Shown here: piece after piece, positions 20,956 to 31,276 of the stretch
Layout: each line of letters opens with the position of its first letter
Position numbering within the stretch: the stretch's first letter is position 1
Source of the DNA: Hygrocybe punicea
Lineage: Eukaryota > Basidiomycota > Agaricomycetes > Agaricales > Hygrophoraceae
Reading direction: 5' to 3'
Length of the DNA: 64,000 nucleotides
NCBI GenBank assembly: GCA_963556145.1
Contig: OY744461.1
Coordinates: forward strand, 3,968,001 to 4,032,000
Translations under genes and position numbers: made by a program
The notes under the pieces: generated by a model
The model's input: the letters and a program-made list of their open reading frames with translations, nothing else
Told to the model about the DNA's origin: nothing
Database searches by the model: none

Positions 20956-23900
20956 TCATAGCGTAAGATCTTCATCCTCATCTTCAGCAAGTACAGCGAT
21001 CAGATTGTCAAAAGCAGCTGCTCCGTCACCACCAAACAACTCGGTGAGCAAGTCAGTTTCATTGGGCACAACATCAGTCATCATCTTAGTCTCCGTCGTC
21101 CAACCCTTCATGAAATCGAGCCGAGCTTTCTTCAGACCTGTAACAAGGTTCAGCTAATAGTAGATAGAAATTCCGATACACACACCAAACTTCAGCATTT
21201 GTAATGCTTCCATGAGGATTGGTGAGATGCGGTTATGGCGAGCAGTGTCTGTTTGCGCACTACTAGAGAAGACACGTTCTGATGGGACAGCAGAGGCCTG
21301 AATTGGGATATAGTCCATGGCAATGTCGAATAATGTGCAAAAGTTGCCCTCATTCAGCTTCGGTGCTCATCCATTAATAGACGCAAATGTCCGATACAAA
21401 ACAAAACACTAACCTGCCAAAAGTTGATGATACCAGTGCCCTTCGGAGACAGCGGTGAGCTCGTGTAGGCCGCAAACTCTTCGTCAACGGTCTGCTCTCG
21501 CTCTCGCTCCTCAGGCTCATCAAACATGTCCTGGAGACCATACTGAGCATCAAGCGACTCCCACTTCTCTCCTTGGACTGTAGTCTTAGGAGGGCTTGGA
21601 TGACCAGATATCTTGGCCGCATCACGATACTCCTTCATCTGAAAATTCATGTCCATTGTTGTGCAATCCAATCAACAAAAAAGATATCTACCGTTGCTTT
21701 GATCTTGAATATTGCATCCTCGATATATTCAGTGTCCCAATGCTTGCGGATCCATGATAAACGAACGCAAGGGTTCAGCACTGAGGACGACAAAATTACT
21801 TCAGATAGACAGGAGCAATACGGAATACTTACACATAGCTATAATGTATGCCTTCGTGTTATCCATCCTATTATAATACTTCTTCGCCCATTCAAGACCA
21901 ATATCAATAAAAGGTTGAAGACGAGTATTCTTCTTGCCGAGGATCTCCCAGCTGGTCATGAACATTTCGAAGGCGGACAAAGACCCAGCCAGGACTGGCG
22001 TCTCCTCCCGTGACATTGTTTGCTGGACTTTATGTGGAACCTGGAATATATTGATTAGACGCACGATCAATCAGCACGAAGACTCACCGCAAGGATGTAT
22101 TCAAAGTCTTGCAGTACTGCCCACTCGACATTGCTAAGGCGATGTTTAGCGAGATCTTTGTTGATGGGGTTGGAAAGGAATGTGTCAATAGCCTGCATGA
22201 AGGCAATCAGCAAGCAAGCAAAAAATACGGTAGATAGGTACCGGGCGCATAATTTGAAGTCTTTGAATCATGTAATAGATCGAGTCCCATCGGGTCTTAA
22301 CATCGCGCAAGAGTTGGAGCACTGGCACTTGAATGCCTACTGTTTCACCAATGATGAAGTAATTGTTGAGGTTGCCATCAGTAATAATGGTATTGAATTG
22401 TTCGCGGTGTTGACCGGAAGCACGTATAGCACGAACAACTGCACGGCCAAGGGCAATAGGGTCACGCTGCACAGCTTCCTCAAATGTCTGGTGGTCAGGG
22501 TCTACGTGAGGGGCAATGACCGAGAATGGAAGGGTGTCATCAGCGAGTAGAGCATTGGTGAATTCGTCGACGATGTGTTGGCAACAGATGTTGATGATAT
22601 GCGGGAAACACCTGTCATACACCGTTAGCTTCGTAAATATTTCATTAGCAGAGTGCACATACATAACACGATTGTCGAGATGGTGAAAATCAATGTCACG
22701 AGCATTAAGGAGTATCTGTAACTTCTCCATGAATGTGCCATTATTATCGGCGTTGTCGAGGGTGAAGTGTCCAACCTGTTCTCGTTTTGTAGTGTCAGTT
22801 AACATGACAAGTAATCGAGAAGCTTACCTTTGTAGTCATGCCAGCACAATCCAAGAGTGCGATGACAATTCGGGCAAGACTTACGCCATCATGTTTCCCC
22901 GTGACATTGTGAAAGGCAACAAGAGCACATTTCAACTCGAGAGCGCCGGTGCGCTTGTTGCGCACAAGCCAGTGACCAGTCATGCAAAGGTAGGAGCGGA
23001 GATTCTTATCGGACCACAGATCAACAGTGAAGCTGATCCGTCCAACGGCGGACTGACACCAGGATGTTAACAATGAGTCACGATAGTGTGGGATCACTCA
23101 CAGCAAGATCGTCCTTGAGCTCGTAAAAATATAACTTCCACGCTTTGATTATCGCCCCACGGATCTTGGTGCGATGAGGAATGTCTGAGTCTTGAAGGTC
23201 CGCACGAAGGAGGAGGAGCAGCTTGCGGAACTCGGCACATTTGACGACGTTGATCGACTGTATAGCATATTAATATCAAAGATGCAGTGAAGAAAGGGCG
23301 GCCTACCTGATCATCAGCAATAATGAAGTTGATAAGGTGCTTGACGAAGTTTGCCGGTGAAAACGTAGGGTGGGGTTCGATGCCTATGCGTATGAGCCAT
23401 GTCAGGTTTAAAAAAAAAACAGATAAACGAGATATCTACATACCTGGGGCAGCTAGCCCATCCAAAGTCGACTGCTGCTTCGATTGCGCCGCGTCACAAG
23501 CCTTCCTCTTCACAAGCTTCATGGCCCAGCCATTCTCCTCGCATACTTGAACATATTCAGCTTCGTGGTGATTCTCGAGGTGAAATCGAAGATTTGTGTT
23601 GGCGGTCTTGTTGGAGAACGAGTGGTTGGGGATAACAAGTTTGTTGAGAGGATCCAGTTGGCAGGCTCTAGATAAGTCATCAATTAAAGGATGCCAAAGA
23701 ATTGAAGAAACATACCGGCAAATTTTGCAAAATGTCTCAGCACCAGCCTTCCCTTTCGAAAAGAAGTGGAGGATATCGTATGCGATGACCTTTGAAAGTG
23801 CAGGGGTGAAAGAGGGGTTCTTGACGGATGAGGGAGCTGAGGGGGTGACGGCGATGCTGGTAGCAACAGTCGCATGGCCGGAATGCGAGACGGTGTCGTT

Positions 23901-24128
23901 GACAGCAGGAGTTGCCTTGCGTCGCTTGGATTTGTGCTTGGAGGCCTTAACCTTCACATGCTTCGCAGGGGGTGCACTTTTGACTTTCGAAGCTAACAAA
24001 GGTCGGGTATAAATAAAGCACCGAGACATGAACAAAATGAAAATAGATACATACGATGAGGAGGTGGAAGATGCAAGATGGAAGTGGACGCTTTGGCGTT
24101 CCGATGGACAGAACGATGAGGCAGACAT
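20956..24128 (-). CDS. hAT-family transposase (BED finger), apparently intact
   Basis: Read with short GT-AG introns (for example donors after STSSS, FCKICR, IADDQ and KDDLA), the exons stay open from 24128 to a TGA at 20956. N-terminus: Lys-rich segment, then a BED-type zinc finger (ETFCKICR ... NLRFHLENHH). Catalytic core: first Asp in SFTVDLWSDKN, second Asp in HFTLDNADNNGTF, the INICCQHIVDEF segment, then WDSIYYMIQRL. C-terminus: hAT dimerisation motif IPIQASAVPSERVFSSS followed by RISPILMEALQMLKF and an acidic tail. It catalyses cut-and-paste transposition with 8-bp duplications in the nucleus. No disabling stop was found, unlike the other transposases in this window; exon edges are my reading and need RNA support. 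Confidence 0.82.
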
Positions 24129-24499
24129 GGGGGCGGCGAGTCAGAGAGGGCAATAGCAGATACCGCGGATCAACCTCGGGATGAGGTTACAGCCGGAGAG
24201 TTAGACGTGAAACCAAAGCCTGAGGCATCATCCACTTGCGAAGAGGCGGACGAGGATTCCTCCCCTGGGGAAAAGGAGGGATCCTTCTGGCGTTTCTTCC
24301 GCAGTGGCAAAACCGGGGATAACTTGGAACGTGAAAAGCTCTGGTTTGCAATACGCGGACGCCATCATTTATTCACCTTGGTCTCCACTTACAACGCACT
24401 GATTAACTTACGTGTTCTTATTGTTCTTATTGATCTTATTGCACCAGTGACTCCCACCTAACCCCTCATATTAGAGGGAGGCAAAGGGTCGAGGTCTCC

Positions 24500-25040
24500 C
24501 TCTAACTAGAGGTGTTTCGAGTTTTTCAGGCCTCCTGCTATAATCAGGTATATATATTTTCACCTTAGATAGATTTTGAGTATAGATGTATGCCTCCATC
24601 TAACTAGAGGTGTTCTGAGTGTTTCAGGCCTCCTGCTATAGTGAGGTGGACATAGGTGTATACTTCCTTCTAACTAGAGGTGTTTGGAGTGTTTCAGCCC
24701 TTCTGCTATAGTGAGGTGGACATAGGTCTATGCTTTCCTCTAACTAGAGGTGTTTGGATTGTTTCAGGCCTCCTACTATAGTGAGGTGGACATAGGTGTA
24801 TGCTCCCCTCTAACTAGAGGTGTTTGGAGTGTTTCAGGCCTCCTGCTATAGTGAGGTGGACATAGGTGTATGCTTCCCTCTAACTAGAGGTGTTTGGAGT
24901 GTTTCAGGCCTCCTGCCATAGTGAGGTGGACATAGGTGTATGCTCCCCTCTAACTAGAGGTGTTTGGAGTGTTTCAGCCCTTCTACCATAGTGAGGTGGA
25001 CATAGGTCTATGCTTGCCTCTAACCAGAGGTGTTTGAAGT
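24500..25040. repeat. 70-bp subterminal tandem repeats, left arm
   Basis: Eight units beginning TCTAACTAGAGGTGTTTGGA at about 24502, 24597, 24668, 24738, 24808, 24878, 24948 and 25018; the inner ones have exact 70-bp spacing. Each contains TTTCAGGCCTCCTGCTATAG and GTGAGGTGGACATAGG. Confidence 0.9.
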
Positions 25041-25469
25041 GTTCTTTCTTTTTATTTTCATTAATACAGACATAGGCCATCTGCTTGATCCTCATCCACC
25101 TTCTGCTAAGTCTTCAATTACAATTTATTTCCCTTGATTTTCATTAGCTTAGACACAAACTTTATCCTTCATTTTGTGCTACACAATGATAAAGATTTAT
25201 CAGTGGCAAAGAGAAGGCATAGATTGACTTTGAGAGGGCAAGAGAATGAGAATTACAGTATACTAAACCTAGTATTAGCTGAGAGATTGAGTTAACTGTT
25301 AGTTCAGTTACTACTAGAGACTTGATTATCCTATAAAAAGCTATTGCCATGAGCATAGTGTTACTACAGCCATATATTGCTATAGACTGAGCAACACCAC
25401 CATCAGCTATTGCTATGGTCTCAGTTATATTATGAGTAGCTATTGCTATAAGCTTAAAATATGTCTACA

Positions 25470-26110
25470 CAAGAAAACATGTTCACTTTCAACAAAAGAT
25501 GTCTACCAAGAAAACACATCCACCAAGAAAACATATCCACCAAGAAAACATATCCATCAAGAAAACATATCCACCAAGAAAACATATCCATATAATAAAA
25601 CATGTCCACTCACAATAAAACATGTCCACTCACACTAAAACATATCTAACTTTACTCAAAACATGTTCAATTATACCAATACATGTCCAGTCATATCTCA
25701 AACACATCCCATCAAGTCTAAAACATGTCCAGTCATGTTAAAACACATCCAGTAACATCTAAAACACGTCCAATTACACCTAAAACACGTCCAGTCACAC
25801 CTAATACACGTCCAGTCACGTTGAAACACATCCAGTTACACCTAAAACACGTCCAGTCACATCTAAAACATGTTCAGTCATGCCTAAAACATGTCCAATC
25901 ACGTTAAAACACGTCCAGTCACATCTAAAACACGTCCAGTCACATGTCAAACATGTTCTGTCACATAAAAACACATCCTGTCATGTTAAAACATGTCCAG
26001 TCATGTTAAAAACACGTCCAGTCATCCAAAAACACGTCCAATCACGTTAAAACATGTTCTCTCACACTCAAAACACATCCTCAAAAACATGTCCAGTCAT
26101 GCCCATAACA
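25470..26110. repeat. ~20-bp AAACACGTCCAGTCAC repeats, left arm
   Basis: First ACCAAGAAAACATATCC units (about 17 bp), then more than 20 units of AAAACACGTCCAGTCACACC type with CACGTCC/CATGTCC interchange, consistent with CpG decay. Mirrored at about 27190-27830. Confidence 0.85.
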
Positions 26111-26478
26111 TATCCAGTTATGTCAAAACTTGTCTAGTCATTGTCAAGACTTGTCCAGTTTCACTCCAACACATCCAGTTATCACTTGCATTTCAACTCA
26201 TTCAATTATATTATAATGATATAAGGGTATGTGAGTATGGTTTCAGAACTCAGCTTCATATCATAGTATAATGGCTTGACACATTTGTTATAAAATTTGA
26301 AGCAAAACATCGGACTAAACAGTTGCTAGTGTTTGAAGTGTTACTATAACCAAGACTATTGCATTTCAAAAACAAGTTTCGGACTACAAGCATTCAGACT
26401 AAGGGTTTATAATCAGGGCTTAGGAATTTAAAGCAAAACATCAGACTATAAGCATTCATGGTAAAGGCATATAAGAAG

Positions 26479-26678
26479 NNNNNNNNNNNNNNNNNNNNNN
26501 NNNNNNNNNNNNNNNNNNNNNNNNNNNNNNNNNNNNNNNNNNNNNNNNNNNNNNNNNNNNNNNNNNNNNNNNNNNNNNNNNNNNNNNNNNNNNNNNNNNN
26601 NNNNNNNNNNNNNNNNNNNNNNNNNNNNNNNNNNNNNNNNNNNNNNNNNNNNNNNNNNNNNNNNNNNNNNNNNNNNNN
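26479..26678. other. Assembly gap (200 N)
   Basis: A run of 200 unknown bases. The left edge reads GGCATATAAGAAG and the right edge AGAAGGGCTGATAG. The opposite arm (about 26824-26855) reads continuously through the same place as the complement of ATAAGAAGGGCTGATAG, so the two edges probably overlap by AGAAG and no sequence need be missing. Confidence 0.9.
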
Positions 26679-27189
26679 AGAAGGGCTGATAGTTTTTGAA
26701 GCAAAACATCGGACTACAAGCATTCAAGATAAAGCCTTATAGTAATACTCCGATGTTTTGCTTTAAAATTTGATAAGCCCTTATATTAGAAGAATGCTTG
26801 TAGTCCGATGTTTTGCTTCAAAAACTATCAGCCCTTCTTATATGCCTTTACCATGAATGCTTATAGTCTGATGTTTTGCTTTAAATTCCTAAGCCCTGAT
26901 TATAAACCCTTAGTCTGAATGCTTGTAGTCCGAAACTTGTTTTTGAAATGCAATAGTCTTGGTTATAGTAACACTTCAAACACTAGCAACTGTTTAGTCC
27001 GATGTTTTGCTTCAAATTTTATAACAAATGTGTCAAGCCATTATACTATGATATGAAGCTGAGTTCTGAAACCATACTCACATACCCTTATATCATTATA
27101 ATATAATTGAATGAGTTGAAATGCAAGTGATAACTGGATGTGTTGGAGTGAAACTGGACAAGTCTTGACAATGACTAGACAAGTTTTGA

Positions 27190-27830
27190 CATAACTGGAT
27201 ATGTTATGGGCATGACTGGACATGTTTTTGAGGATGTGTTTTGAGTGTGAGAGAACATGTTTTAACGTGATTGGACGTGTTTTTGGATGACTGGACGTGT
27301 TTTTAACATGACTGGACATGTTTTAACATGACAGGATGTGTTTTTATGTGACAGAACATGTTTGACATGTGACTGGACGTGTTTTAGATGTGACTGGACG
27401 TGTTTTAACGTGATTGGACATGTTTTAGGCATGACTGAACATGTTTTAGATGTGACTGGACGTGTTTTAGGTGTAACTGGATGTGTTTCAACGTGACTGG
27501 ACGTGTATTAGGTGTGACTGGACGTGTTTTAGGTGTAATTGGACGTGTTTTAGATGTTACTGGATGTGTTTTAACATGACTGGACATGTTTTAGACTTGA
27601 TGGGATGTGTTTGAGATATGACTGGACATGTATTGGTATAATTGAACATGTTTTGAGTAAAGTTAGATATGTTTTAGTGTGAGTGGACATGTTTTATTGT
27701 GAGTGGACATGTTTTATTATATGGATATGTTTTCTTGGTGGATATGTTTTCTTGATGGATATGTTTTCTTGGTGGATATGTTTTCTTGGTGGATGTGTTT
27801 TCTTGGTAGACATCTTTTGTTGAAAGTGAA
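27190..27830. repeat. ~20-bp GACTGGACGTGTTTTA repeats, right arm
   Basis: Reverse-complement counterpart of 25470-26110, nearly identical, including the AACATGTTTTCTTGG units at 27730-27840. Confidence 0.85.
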
Positions 27831-28279
27831 CATGTTTTCTTGTGTAGACATATTTTAAGCTTATAGCAATAGCTACTCATAATATAACTGAGACCATAGC
27901 AATAGCTGATGGTGGTGTTGCTCAGTCTATAGCAATATATGGCTGTAGTAACACTATGCTCATGGCAATAGCTTTTTATAGGATAATCAAGTCTCTAGTA
28001 GTAACTGAACTAACAGTTAACTCAATCTCTCAGCTAATACTAGGTTTAGTATACTGTAATTCTCATTCTCTTGCCCTCTCAAAGTCAATCTATGCCTTCT
28101 CTTTGCCACTGATAAATCTTTATCATTGTGTAGCACAAAATGAAGGATAAAGTTTGTGTCTAAGCTAATGAAAATCAAGGGAAATAAATTGTAATTGAAG
28201 ACTTAGCAGAAGGTGGATGAGGATCAAGCAGATGGCCTATGTCTGTATTAATGAAAATAAAAAGAAAGAACACTTCAAA

Positions 28280-28890
28280 CACCTCTGGTTAGAGGCAAGC
28301 ATAGACCTATGTCCACCTCACTATGGTAGAAGGGCTGAAACACTCCAAACACCTCTAGTTAGAGGGGAGCATACACCTATGTCCACCTCACTATGGCAGG
28401 AGGCCTGAAACACTCCAAACACCTCTAGTTAGAGGGAAGCATACACCTATGTCCACCTCACTATGGCAGGAGGCCTGAAACACTCCAAACACCTCTAGTT
28501 AGAGGGAAGCATACACCTATGTCCACCTCACTATAGGAGAAGGGCTGAAACACTCCAAACACCTCTAGTTAGAAGGAAGTATACACCTATGTCCACCTCA
28601 CTATAGCAGGAGGGCTGAAACACTCCAAACACCTCTAGTTAGAAGGAAGCATACACCTATGTCCACCTCACTATAGCAGGAGGCCTGAAACACTCCAAAC
28701 ACCCCTAGTTAGAGGGAAGCATAGACCTATGTCCACCTTGCTATAGCAGGAGGCCTGAAACACTCAGAACACCTCTAGTTAGATGGAGGCATACATCTAT
28801 ACTCAAAATCTATCTAAGGTGAAAATATATATACCTGATTATAGCAGGAGGCCTGAAAAACTCGAAACACCTCCAGTTAGAGGGAGACCT
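28280..28890. repeat. 70-bp subterminal tandem repeats, right arm
   Basis: Nine units with CACCTCTAGTTAGAGG at about 28282, 28351, 28421, 28491, 28561, 28631, 28701, 28771 and 28870, one more than the left arm. Confidence 0.9.
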
Positions 28891-29229
28891 CGACCCTTTG
28901 CCTCCCTCTAATATGAGGGGTTAGGTGGGAGTCACTGGTGTCCTATTGTTCTTATTGATCTAGTTTTGGACGAGTCTGGAGAGGTCTGGAACCGGCTATA
29001 GCTGCCGGCTAGCGGCTAAGGTTACCTGATAGCTGAAGTCAGTGGTCGAAAATTAGCTGTAGCCTAGCCGATCATCAGCTAAGCTAAAACCAGCTAGGCT
29101 CACGGCTATTAGCCGGCCATTAGCAGTAGCTGCGGCAACACTAATAACAAGACATTTACTGAAATTATTGAAGTTTCAAATTTATACTGTACACAATTTA
29201 TTTTGAAACTGAAAGTATTCATTCAGAAG

Positions 29230-30052
29230 TATTTACAGCTGTTTGCATAATTCTTGGCAGTAAATACACTTTTTTCAATCAATTAAGAAATATGGACTTA
29301 GTGGAATTTCCAATGTTGAATCTTGTATCTCATGAAATACTGCATGGATTGAGATGGGTATAAAGGGAAAGTTGTACTATTCTTGAAGGGCTATCTGCTC
29401 CTGTAATTATATTTGAACAATATTTAGTGGATGATGAGTTGTAGATGAAACAAGAGGTAAACCAGTACTTTTTAACACCCAAAATGATATTGTCAAATTA
29501 TGGCATCAAATGAGCTCCTATGAAGAAGATTTGAGGGAGAAAATTGTCCATTTTTTCAAGGGCTAGAAGTACATATACCGTGTTTTTCTTTATTTTTGTT
29601 CTGTGAGTCTATAATGCATCTATATTATGTTTGTCTGCATGGGAGTGAAATACCACAAGAATCATAAATATGGACTCACAGAACAAAAATAAAGAAAAAC
29701 ACGGTATATGTACTTCTAGCCCTTGAAAAAATGGACAATTTTCTCCCTCAAATCTTCTTCATAGGAGCTCATTTGATGCCATAATTTGACAATATCATTT
29801 TGGGTGTTAAAAAGTACTGGTTTACCTCTTGTTTCATCTACAACTCATCATCCACTAAATATTGTTCAAATATAATTACAGGAGCAGATAGCCCTTCAAG
29901 AATAGTACAACTTTCCCTTTATACCCATCTCAATCCATGCAGTATTTCATGAGATACAAGATTCAACATTGGAAATTCCACTAAGTCCATATTTCTTAAT
30001 TGATTGAAAAAAGTGCATTTACTGCCAAGAATTATGCAAACAGCTGTAAATA
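29230..30052. mobile_element. Foldback element with exactly symmetric 380-bp arms
   Basis: TATTTACAGCTGTTTGCATA at 29230 is matched by its complement ending at 30052. Arms 29230-29609 and 29673-30052 are the same length and appear almost identical; one mismatch seen lies near AAATACAC/AAATGCAC. The loop is 63 bp. No open frame has a recognisable motif, and no target duplication is visible. Confidence 0.85.
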
Positions 30053-30589
30053 ACCTGTAAAAAAAGGCTAACAAACCACAAAAGATATGGAAAAGCTTTC
30101 AAGAGATTCTTCTTTTCCAAAGACAAAACAACTTTTTCAAGAAATGGACCTGGCTTAAAAAAGCTCTTTGTCTTGGGACAAGAGGTATCCTTTGTCAAAG
30201 TAATTCACTTTTGAAAAAGATGGGGAAAGTAGAAAACAAGAAGAAAAGGCATCAAAGGTCAAAAGTGATCCAAGGTCATAAGGTCAAAAGTGGTAAGACA
30301 AGTAAAGTGATTAATTGTAAAGGACCAACAAGTAAGCAAAGTGCTAAAGGAGTCAAAGTAATCCAAGTTTGAAAAGGTGGGAAAAAGTCGAAAAGGGTGA
30401 AAAGGTGTGCAAGGGATATTATGTAGTAAATATTTCCAAGTGACTCAAAGTGCCATAAGGTAGCAGAAGTTGTTAAAAAAGATAAAAAAAACCTCAGAAA
30501 AAAGTTTGAGAGGTTTCAAAAAAGGTCAAGAGCCTCCAAGGTGCAAAAAAAGGGCTTGTAAATTTCCTGATGATATCACCCAACCTGGA
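30053..30589. other. A-rich relic sequence before the copia 3' end
   Basis: Full of AAAAAG and GGTCAAAAG words; no motif recognised. Some of it may be decayed copia sequence, but I could not align it to a protein. Confidence 0.3.
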
Positions 30590-31107
30590 ATTCCACACAC
30601 AGACGAAACATATAGATATCAATCTACATTTCCTATGAGATCACGTTACATCTGGTATCCTCAAAGTCACATATATTCGGTCCAAAGAAAACTTAGTGGA
30701 CATATTTATGAAAGGGTTACCTTGCCCACTTCATGCAAAGTTCCCAGCCGAACTTGGTCTATTGACTAGAGAGGAACCAGAAAGAGCGGAACACGTAACG
30801 GAATACATGGACAATGTTTACCGTGACCCAGAACGAGTCGAAGAGTATTCGACCCAGGGGGAGTGTTGGGAATAGTGGCGGAATAGTCGCAGAAAGGATT
30901 AGTAATCCATATCACATAATCCCAGAACTCAAACACACAGTCCAATGAATAATGCTGAAGCGCAGCAGTTATTCTACTCACCACAAGAAACTTCTATCAG
31001 ATTTAGCTAGTAGTATAAAAGCCCTCTCAGAGAGAGGTAAATATAATTCAATTCCACATAAATTACTAGCAGTCAGCAACCACTGCACTACTATATATTC
31101 CAATAAT
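30590..31107 (+). pseudogene. Ty1/copia 3' end: RNase H tail and LTR
   Basis: The plus frame read across small shifts contains RKLSGHIYERVTLP in one frame and, in the neighbouring one, ENLVDIFMKGLPCPLHAKF, the standard C-terminal copia motif, then GLLTREEPERAEHVTEYMD. A purine tract GGGGGAG (30857-30863) precedes an LTR-like stretch starting TGTTGGGAATAG at 30864, with a TATA-like AGTAGTATAAAAG near 31010, ending about 31107 in TATTCCAATAA. It belongs with 20176-20769. Confidence 0.75.
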
Positions 31108-31276
31108 TAGTATCTTATGTGAATGCATGATTGATTTGTTCACCTGCAGGAGCATGACAGCATGGATCTCCTAATCACAAGATCATGGGTATGATGTCAT
31201 GTCATGGCCTGCCCAGTCTCCAGACTTATTAATAAAACCAAGTAAATATTGAAATTCCTGCTGTGCAAACCAGGAG
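31108..31276. other. Spacer between the copia LTR and the next hAT
   Basis: No feature recognised. Its last 8 bases, ACCAGGAG (31269-31276), are the target duplication of the hAT element. Confidence 0.5.

Larger units (their letters stand above)
24442..28940. mobile_element. 4.5-kb palindromic DNA element with ~2.1-kb arms
   Basis: Ends CACCAGTGACTCCCACC at 24442 and the inverse GGTGGGAGTCACTGGTG ending at 28940. Flanks are TCTTATTG and TCCTATTG, an 8-bp target duplication with one mismatch. The left arm (24442 to ~26725) and right arm (~26800 to 28940) are reverse complements at high identity over their whole length, around a loop of ~75 bp. Each arm has a 70-bp subterminal repeat array (8 units left, 9 right), a block of ~20-bp repeats, and AT-rich sequence. 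No transposase found. It resembles a giant foldback element; the 8-bp duplication fits hAT and a few other superfamilies. Confidence 0.8.
20770..29143 (-). mobile_element. Autonomous-type hAT transposon, split by a palindromic element
   Basis: Ends TAGTGTTGCCGCAGCT at 20770 and the inverse AGCTGCGGCAACACTA ending at 29143, with subterminal AGCTAGCTGC / GCCGGCTA words at both ends. A multi-exon transposase (20956-24128, minus) lies near the left end. A 4.5-kb palindromic element sits at 24442-28940 upstream of the transposase. The outer flanks GAGATGGG and ATAACAAG do not match, so one side of the insertion site was probably lost: copia sequence is on the left but not immediately on the right. 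Confidence 0.85.

Noticed and set aside
24500..28890. CRISPR-like regularly spaced repeats
   Set aside because: The 70-bp and 20-bp units are tandem without unique spacers, mirrored within a transposon palindrome, in a eukaryotic genome.
24442..28940. The palindrome as pure assembly artefact
   Set aside because: Arms differ in repeat number and by substitutions, and 8-bp duplications flank the outer ends; still worth long-read confirmation.
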